A DNA stretch of 16,752 nt from assembly GCA_902778205.1 (NCBI GenBank), contig CACYWX010000022.1:1-16752 (forward strand). Direction: 5' to 3'. Each line of letters begins with the position of its first letter. Positions within the stretch are counted from its first letter, which is position 1. The stretch is from an uncultured Ruminococcus sp. Its GTDB lineage: Bacteria; Bacillota; Clostridia; Oscillospirales; CAG-272. Of the stretch, positions 12,017 through 16,752 are shown one piece after another. A program made the translations under genes and the position numbers. The notes under the pieces are model-generated. The model worked only from the letters and a program-made list of their open reading frames with translations. It was not told where the DNA came from and searched no databases.

Positions 12017-14314
12017 TCACCGGATCCGCCTGTCCTTCAGAATAAAGACGGACGTCTCTACCAGACGGACGACGCGGCAGTCCGGATCCTCCTCCAGAGC
12101 CCCGAGCCAGCCGGGATCCGCGTGATCCTCCGCGTCCGCGCATAAAGCCACGGCCTTCGTTCCCTCCCGCGGGGAGAGCGCGAAGGTCTTTTTGTATACC
12201 GGACTGTGGTTCCCGAGGATCAGAATGTCCGCGCCCTCCGCCTCCCGGAGCAGGGACTCCGACTCGCTGAAGGAGCAGGAGGCGAACACCAGCGTTCCTG
12301 AGGGCAGCTCCACCGCCGCGCCGCTGACAGGGTGGCTGGATCTGGACAGATAGGTCCTTTCCGGGATCCGGACGGATACGCCGTGGAACTCCGCGTCCTC
12401 GCCCGGGGCCAGCATGCGGACCTCCACCCCGTTTTCCTCGCAGAGGCCGGTCAGCGTCCGCACCGCTTCTCCCTCCGCGTCGGTCTGAGGCTCCGGAAGC
12501 CACAGGGACCGGACGATCTCCCGGGAAAACAGCCTTCCCAATAGCTGGGAGTGCCGGCTGTGATAGTGGGTCAGGACCACCGCGTCGATCTCGCAGGCAT
12601 GGCAGTCGTCCATGCGGGCCGTCAGAGTCCCGAACACCGCGGAGGATCCGTCCGACATGTCGCAGAGCAGGATCCGGTTGTCCGCCTGCAGGAGAAAGCC
12701 CTCGTTCTTCTTGATGCCGGACCGGATCAGCACCACGTCGTCCCGGGAGAGCGCCCGGCCGATCCCGCAGCCCGCGAACAGAAGCGCCGTCAGCATCACC
12801 GCAGCTCCCACGGCCCTTCCCTTTCCCTTCCGCTCGAACAGAGGCACGGCGAAGAGACACACCGCCGCCGGGATCAGCAGAAAGGGCGCGAACCCGTACC
12901 GCACCGAGATGACCGCCCCGGGAATCCGTGCCAGAGCAGACGCCGCCGCAGAAAGGAGCCGGAAGGCGGGATCCAGCAGGGCGAACAGAGGCGCGGAGAG
13001 GACCCGGACCGGCGACAGGAGCAGACACAGCCAGCAGATCTCCAAAAGAAGCGTCACAAAGGGAACTGCCGCGAGATTGGCCGGCACCGACAGAAGCGGA
13101 AGCTCCCCGAAATACAGCCAGATCAGAGGCAGAGTCATCATAGTGGCCGCCGCGGTCAGAAGAACGGTCTCCCCTCCCGAGCGAATCAGCCGCCGGACAG
13201 GCCCCGCCTTCTTCCCCGGATTTGTCCTGAGAAAGCTCCCCCGGAAGGCCAGCCACACGATGCAGGCCCAGGTGGCGGCGAAGGACAGCTGAAGACTGCA
13301 GTCCGCGGCGGACAGAGGACGGATCAGCACCATCAGCGCGCCGGACAGGGCGAAGGAGTGGATCGTATCCGCCTTCCGCGACGCCAGCCGGGACAACTGG
13401 ATCAGAAGATGCATGGATCCGGCCCGCACCACGGAGGGACTCCCGCCGGTCAGGAGCATGAAAAACAGAATCACCGCCATGGAGAGGACCGCCCTCGGTC
13501 TGCGCCGGATCCTCAGCCGCCCGAACAGCTTTGTGAAAAAGGACACCGTCACGGCGAAATGGGTCCCGCTCACCGCCAGCAGATGGGCCAGCCCCAGACG
13601 TCGGAAATCCCGCTTCAGTGAATCCGGCAGAAAAGACCGGTTTCCCAGCAGAACAGCCGCCGCCAGTCCACCCGCGTCCCGTCCGGCCCGGGCGGTGAAC
13701 AGAGAGGTCAGCCGCCCCCTCAGCCGGGAGAACAGCACGGAGGGTCTCAGGGAATGCCGGACGCCATCATGGGTGAAGGAGCCCTCAGCCGTCAGCACGA
13801 ACCCGTCCGCCAGTCTCGACAGCCGCGCGTTCCGGCTCTCCGTCCCCAGCTCCGCAAGGGATCCGTAGGACGCCTCGCCCCGCAGAAGATCCCCCTCGCC
13901 CAGTCCGGACAGAGCCGTCTCCAGCACGATCCGCGTTCCCCGGGGCAGAAGGGACGATTCCATCACCTCGGCGTCGTACCGGGAGGCGTAGACCGTCGTG
14001 TACTCGCATTCCACGATCCGGAACACCGCCTCCTCCGACCGTCCGATCCGGCTCTCGTACCAGGGGACCGCAAAATCCCAGGCCAGCGACGATAACAGCC
14101 CCGCCGCCGCGATCCCCGCGCAGAACGCCAGGATCCCCTGCCGCAGCTCCGGATCCCGCAGGCAGACCGCACCGGTCAGAATCAGCGTGATCCCCAGCGC
14201 AGCCGCCGTCGCCGCACCCGCCCGGACATAGAATCCGGCATAGGCAAACAGGCAGGACGCGATAAAGAAGCACAGGAATACAAGAGTCAGGGGACTCGCT
14301 CTGAACAGCTTCAC
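12017..14314 (-). CDS. comEC: ComEC/Rec2-like competence membrane protein
   Basis: About 765 residues. Order: N-terminal membrane helices; a soluble OB-like ComEC N-terminal region; the polytopic Competence domain containing GLAHLLAVSGTHFAVTVSFF (the 'HLLAVSGxHxx' signature) and GGSPSVVRAG; further helices; and a C-terminal metallo-beta-lactamase-like domain of about 200 residues. In competent bacteria ComEC forms the inner-membrane DNA channel. The beta-lactamase motif is altered: THYHSRH in place of the usual H-x-H-x-D-H, so Asp is replaced by Arg. I chose GTG 14314, preceded by GGGGAGG 10 nt upstream, over ATG 14356, which has no site; a -10-like TAGAAT lies just upstream. The gene is complete and convergent with DUF1294. 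Confidence 0.92.
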   Translation of the reverse strand: MKLFRASPLTLVFLCFFIASCLFAYAGFYVRAGAATAAALGITLILTGAVCLRDPELRQGILAFCAGIAAAGLLSSLAWDFAVPWYESRIGRSEEAVFRIVECEYTTVYASRYDAEVMESSLLPRGTRIVLETALSGLGEGDLLRGEASYGSLAELGTESRNARLSRLADGFVLTAEGSFTHDGVRHSLRPSVLFSRLRGRLTSLFTARAGRDAGGLAAAVLLGNRSFLPDSLKRDFRRLGLAHLLAVSGTHFAVTVSFFTKLFGRLRIRRRPRAVLSMAVILFFMLLTGGSPSVVRAGSMHLLIQLSRLASRKADTIHSFALSGALMVLIRPLSAADCSLQLSFAATWACIVWLAFRGSFLRTNPGKKAGPVRRLIRSGGETVLLTAAATMMTLPLIWLYFGELPLLSVPANLAAVPFVTLLLEICWLCLLLSPVRVLSAPLFALLDPAFRLLSAAASALARIPGAVISVRYGFAPFLLIPAAVCLFAVPLFERKGKGRAVGAAVMLTALLFAGCGIGRALSRDDVVLIRSGIKKNEGFLLQADNRILLCDMSDGSSAVFGTLTARMDDCHACEIDAVVLTHYHSRHSQLLGRLFSREIVRSLWLPEPQTDAEGEAVRTLTGLCEENGVEVRMLAPGEDAEFHGVSVRIPERTYLSRSSHPVSGAAVELPSGTLVFASCSFSESESLLREAEGADILILGNHSPVYKKTFALSPREGTKAVALCADAEDHADPGWLGALEEDPDCRVVRLVETSVFILKDRRIR

Positions 14315-14416
14315 GGCTCCGGATCCTCCCCGGCGGCATTTTCTACATTCTATCACATTCCGCTCAAAAAGTACAGAGCGTCCCGCAAAACCCGCCGGAA
14401 AAACCGCTCCCGCTCC

Positions 14417-14695
14417 TCACAGGATCTCCTCCAGCACGTCCTTCAGGGCGCAGGGCGTCACCGTTCCGTCCGCCAGAAGCGCAAAGATCCGATCCGCCTC
14501 CTCCCGGGACCGGGTCAGATCGGAAACCGCGGCGGTCTCGCTTCCGTACATGCCCGTAACGGATACGGTCACGGAATAGGATACGTCCTTCAGACCCTTC
14601 ATCCGGGTCTTGTACAGGGCGTATACCAGCGACATCCCCGGCAGGGATCCCTTCCGGACGGATACGACCTCCGGCCTCTCTTTCTTCACTGTCAT
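14417..14695 (-). CDS. DUF6514-like small protein, 92 aa
   Basis: A 92-residue soluble protein with a beta-rich middle (YSVTVSVTGMYGSETAAVSD) and a C-terminal pattern TRSREEADRIFALLADGTVT followed by LKDVLEEIL. This fits the small clostridial DUF6514 family (a strand-rich core, then 'ddIt.d.e.v.....l....l.p.hl.dvvedfl'). The function is unknown. The start at ATG 14695 has AAAGGAGG 11 nt upstream. The 102-bp gap to comEC contains no clear terminator, so read-through into comEC is possible. Confidence 0.75.
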   Translation of the reverse strand: MTVKKERPEVVSVRKGSLPGMSLVYALYKTRMKGLKDVSYSVTVSVTGMYGSETAAVSDLTRSREEADRIFALLADGTVTPCALKDVLEEIL

Positions 14696-14976
14696 GATCT
14701 GCCCGTCCTCCTTTCTTCGATTGGTGCTTTCATGATACCACCGCGTCTGAGGTGAATATGAATTTCCAGGCCGGTTTTCGTTTATTCACAGAATTATATT
14801 CCCTGCATCCGCCCGACACGGAACCGATTGTGCCCGCGCCGCCGGAACAACGAGATATGGGAATCCGCCGTCTTTCCCGAACCGCGGCAAAAACGAAAGA
14901 AAATGACGCTTCCCTTCAAAGAGCACGAATTATTTTACACTAATTCGATTGCATAAAATAACACAACGCGCTCTCC

Positions 14977-14990
14977 CGTCCGGCCGGACG
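14977..14990. repeat. 14-bp perfect palindrome upstream of the SGNH hydrolase promoter
   Basis: CGTCCGGCCGGACG reads the same on both strands and ends 19 bp before the -35 box at 15010. The position suits an activator or repressor site. As a terminator it would lack a T-run. CCGG-rich palindromes can arise by chance in this GC-rich genome. Confidence 0.4.
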
Positions 14991-15009
14991 AAAAGTTTTC
15001 CGAAACCGC

Positions 15010-15038
15010 TTGTTTTCAGCCGCGGGATATGCTATGAT
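15010..15038 (+). promoter_or_regulatory. Promoter of the SGNH hydrolase gene
   Basis: TTGTTT (15010-15015), a 17-bp spacer, an extended -10 TGC and TATGAT (15033-15038). Transcription should start near 15045, leaving a leader of about 45 nt before ATG 15090. Confidence 0.75.
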
Positions 15039-15089
15039 GAAGAAAAACGGCGCGGTCAGAACATCCGCGCAAACCACCGGGAGGTCATT

Positions 15090-15746
15090 ATGCTGCTGCA
15101 GAACGGGGACCGGATCGTATTCACCGGCGACTCCACCACGGACGCGGGACGGGCCAGACCCGTCGGAGAAGGACTGCATCAGGGCGTGGGCGACGGCTAC
15201 GTCCGGCAGATCGAGAACATCCTCAACGTACTCTACCCCGACTGGGTCCTCTGGATCTCCAACACCGGGAACAGCGGAGACACCAGCCGCGCCCTGAAGG
15301 CGAGATGGCAGAACGACGTCATGAACCTGAACCCCGACTGGGTCAGCGTCATGATCGGCATCAACGACATCTGGCGTCAGTACGACTCCCCCGGCGTGCT
15401 GAACCGCCACGTCTACGCGGACGAATACCGGGACAACCTGTGCGAGATGATGGAGCGCACCCTCCCCGCCGTGAAGGGCGTGATCCTCATGTCCCCCTTC
15501 TTCATGGAGCCCTGCCGGGAGGACATGATGCGGCAGACCACCGACCGCTACGTCAAGATCTGCGAGGAGGTGGCCAAGAAATACAACTGCCATTACATCA
15601 ACCTGCAGACGGCGTTCGACGAGTATCTGCAGTACCGCCATTCCTCCTATATCTCCTGGGACCGGGTCCATCCCGGACACATCGGCTCCCTCATCATCGC
15701 CCGGGAGTTCATCAAAGCCATCGGCGTGGACCGCTCCTTCCTCTGA
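15090..15746 (+). CDS. SGNH/GDSL-type hydrolase
   Basis: A 218-residue esterase of the SGNH superfamily. Block I holds Ser15 in FTGDSTTDAG, block II Gly60-Asn61 in SNTGNSGD, block III Asn92 in IGIND, and block V Asp191 and His194 in WDRVHP. All four catalytic blocks are intact. There is no signal peptide, so it acts in the cytoplasm. Such clostridial enzymes usually remove acetyl or other acyl groups from sugars or oligosaccharides, though the substrate cannot be told here. The start at ATG 15090 has GGGAGG 5 nt upstream; the open frame extends further upstream without a site. The next gene begins 48 bp downstream with a sugar-isomerase-like N terminus, which fits a carbohydrate-use operon. 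Confidence 0.92.
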   Translation: MLLQNGDRIVFTGDSTTDAGRARPVGEGLHQGVGDGYVRQIENILNVLYPDWVLWISNTGNSGDTSRALKARWQNDVMNLNPDWVSVMIGINDIWRQYDSPGVLNRHVYADEYRDNLCEMMERTLPAVKGVILMSPFFMEPCREDMMRQTTDRYVKICEEVAKKYNCHYINLQTAFDEYLQYRHSSYISWDRVHPGHIGSLIIAREFIKAIGVDRSFL

Positions 15747-15794
15747 GAAGCCGGCATGCCGTCCGATATCAACTGAAACGGAGTGACATACACC

Positions 15795-16394
15795 ATGATC
15801 AAAATCAGCTGCTGTATTCCCGGCGGATCCCTGATGCCGGAGGGCGTGGCGGGCGTGCCGGAGGGTCCCGTCGGTCAGATCGTCTCCAAATGCCGGTACC
15901 TGCTCTCCGTGGGCTACGACTGCACCGAATGCGCGGGCGGAATGGTGGCGGGCCTGTCCGACCTGGCCAGCGCCGCGCAGCTGGGCACCGCGCCCACAGG
16001 CAACGGCCGCCGCGATTCCTACAAGCGCAAGGCCTATTCCCGCATGACCAACACCTTCTTCGAGGCGGGCCATGACAAGCTGGAGGACATGATCGCCAGC
16101 GTGAAGCACGGCTACATGCTCTTTGAAACCAACAACGGCATGGAGGATCCCAAGAACTGGCAGATCCAATGCACCGCCGAATACGGCATCGAGATCGTGG
16201 ACGGCAAGCTGACGGATAACTATGTTTCCCCCGTGGTGATGAGCGGGTCCGTGCCCGAGCTGCTGAAATCCATCAGCATGGTGTCCGATCATTTCAAGGT
16301 GATCGGCAGCGGCATGTGCGGCAAGGGCTACAAGGAGTGGGTGCGCGTATCGGACGGCGGCCCCAACCTGAAAGTGAGGGTGAAGCTGGGATGA
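15795..16394 (+). CDS. Chimeric ORF: sugar isomerase/epimerase N-terminus joined to the TldD C-terminal region
   Basis: 199 residues. Residues 1 to about 55 (MIKISCCIPGGSLMPEGVAG ... RYLLSVGYDCTE) resemble the first strand and helix of a xylose-isomerase-like TIM barrel (sugar phosphate isomerase/epimerase). From about residue 56 the protein is the C-terminal part of TldD: TGNGRRDSYKRKAYSRMTNT, then GYMLFETNNGMEDP and the end GSGMCGKGYKEWV with the conserved Cys. TldD is normally about 460-480 residues, and its N-terminal half with the HExxxH zinc site is absent, so the product cannot be an active protease. The start at ATG 15795 has CGGAG 11 nt upstream. After the join, arginine codons are mostly CGC, whereas the SGNH gene mixes CGG and CGC. 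A recombination scar or assembly join is likely. Confidence 0.8.
   Translation: MIKISCCIPGGSLMPEGVAGVPEGPVGQIVSKCRYLLSVGYDCTECAGGMVAGLSDLASAAQLGTAPTGNGRRDSYKRKAYSRMTNTFFEAGHDKLEDMIASVKHGYMLFETNNGMEDPKNWQIQCTAEYGIEIVDGKLTDNYVSPVVMSGSVPELLKSISMVSDHFKVIGSGMCGKGYKEWVRVSDGGPNLKVRVKLG
15950..15972. other. Chimera junction between isomerase-like and TldD coding sequence
   Basis: The amino-acid change from isomerase-like (VAGLSD) to TldD-like (LASAAQLGTAPTGNGRR) falls here, in frame. Both families could plausibly contribute the shared 'SDL', so a few bases of microhomology at the join are possible. The exact break cannot be fixed by eye. Confidence 0.55.
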
Positions 16395-16752
16395 TGAATG
16401 TTAAGCGCTTGCTGGAAAACAACAGCCTGCTGAGCGGCTGGCGCATCACGGAAAAGGCCACGCGCAGCTATGAGCTGTTCTTTGTGCATCAAAAACTGGA
16501 GACCGTGCGCGCGACGGACACCGTGTCCACCGCCGTGACGGTCTATGTCGATCACGACGGCAAAAAGGGCGACAGTACCTTTGCCGTTTATCAGTCCATG
16601 AGCGAGGCGGACGTGGCAGCAAGGATTGATACCGCCGTGCGCCGCGCGAAGCTCGTGTTCAACGAGCCCTATGAGCTGCCTGCAGGCGATACGCTGAGCG
16701 CGGAGCTGCCCACCAACCTCAAGGACGAGGAACCCCGCACCCTGGCCGCGAG
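16391..16752 (+). CDS. PmbA/TldE-like metallopeptidase subunit, N-terminal part (runs off the right edge)
   Basis: 120 codons are visible: MMNVKRLLENNSLLSGWRIT, then KATRSYELFFVHQKLETVRA and TVYVDHDGKKGDSTF. This resembles the N-terminal domain of PmbA/TldE, the non-catalytic partner that forms a heterodimer with TldD. The start (ATG 16391 or 16394) overlaps the stop of the TldD fragment, the usual tldD-pmbA coupling. Codon choice (CGC, CTG, GGC) matches the TldD fragment, so both came together. No frameshift is seen in the visible part. Confidence 0.8.
   Translation, partial: MMNVKRLLENNSLLSGWRITEKATRSYELFFVHQKLETVRATDTVSTAVTVYVDHDGKKGDSTFAVYQSMSEADVAARIDTAVRRAKLVFNEPYELPAGDTLSAELPTNLKDEEPRTLAA

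Larger units (their letters stand above)
14696..15089. other. Intergenic region between divergent genes, without a convincing gene
   Basis: This 394-bp stretch is more AT-rich than its surroundings. It contains the ribosome binding site of the leftward DUF6514-like gene and, on that strand, a -10-like TATCAT near 14735-14740 without a clear -35. An 8-bp inverted repeat (TTATTTTA 14930-14937, TAAAATAA 14954-14961) and a 14-bp palindrome (14977-14990) precede the rightward promoter of the SGNH hydrolase. A 63-codon rightward frame (14752-14943) has no ribosome binding site or recognisable content and is not counted as a gene. Confidence 0.6.

Noticed and set aside
12009..12019. Bidirectional terminator between DUF1294 and comEC
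   Set aside because: Only 5 bp separate the stops, and no hairpin with T-runs could be found nearby.
11664..13256. Minus-strand frame of 530 codons
   Set aside because: It overlaps rnhA and DUF1294 antisense and comEC out of frame. The composition (Gly/Arg/Ser/Asp) is that of a shadow frame.
12551..13621. Plus-strand frame of 356 codons
   Set aside because: Antisense to comEC, rich in Gln/Arg/His/Pro, without homology or a ribosome binding site.
14752..14943. Possible small plus-strand gene of 63 codons in the intergenic region
   Set aside because: No ribosome binding site, no promoter at a suitable distance and no recognisable sequence.
15752..15761. CGGCATGCCG palindrome after the SGNH stop as a terminator
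   Set aside because: No T-run follows and the palindrome leaves almost no loop; the next ORF probably belongs to the same transcript.
14940..16292. Minus-strand frame of 450 codons
   Set aside because: Antisense to the SGNH hydrolase and TldD fragment, both with clear motifs; His/Gly/Val-rich shadow frame.

Overview
The window looks like a piece of a GC-rich, spore-forming member of the Clostridia (Bacillota), probably from a gut-type or metagenomic assembly. Three things point there: a cotJA-cotJB-cotJC spore coat operon, Gram-positive ribosome binding sites (AGGAGG types) in front of nearly every gene, and phage gene families (DUF739, DUF3846, PcfK/PcfJ-like) that are common in clostridial mobile elements. 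No tRNA, rRNA or CRISPR array was seen.

Layout. (1) About 1-10,294 is the right-hand part of a prophage or prophage-like integrative element. A leftward early operon (6341 down to 1193, and on into a chimeric ORF) starts with a Cro-like DUF739 gene. It continues through nine further genes, mostly unrecognised and tightly overlapping, and includes DUF3846, a two-HTH protein and a PcfK/AcrIIA9-like protein. A compact genetic switch (6342-6513) holds two divergent consensus promoters and repeated operators. To its right lies a rightward lysogeny cassette: S24 (LexA/CI-like) repressor, a membrane-anchored protein with a C-terminal Cys/His domain, and a large serine recombinase. (2) At about 10,294 the element ends inside cotJC. 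The first 65 codons of cotJC remain, cut at the conserved metal-ligand motif, with cotJB and cotJA intact upstream. This is the most interesting observation: the element resembles the intervening elements that interrupt sporulation genes (skin in sigK, SPbeta in spsM) and may be excised to restore cotJC. (3) 11,226-15,746 is ordinary chromosome: rnhA-DUF1294, a convergent comEC, a DUF6514-like gene, and an SGNH hydrolase with its own promoter.

Both outer edges carry in-frame chimeric ORFs. At about 436 a PcfJ-like protein runs into the middle of the helix-turn-helix of a second, different S24 repressor. At about 15,960 the start of a sugar-isomerase-like protein runs into the C-terminal part of TldD, followed by a PmbA/TldE-like gene. 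These are either recombination scars or assembly joins, so the sequence outside about 436-15,960 may not belong to the same genome neighbourhood.

How the parts work together: the repressor at 6514 would bind the GTTCAAG-N3-CTTGAAC operators to silence the leftward promoter. Relief of repression would express the Cro-like protein and the early operon. The recombinase sits about 25 bp from the attachment site and would integrate or excise the element at cotJC.
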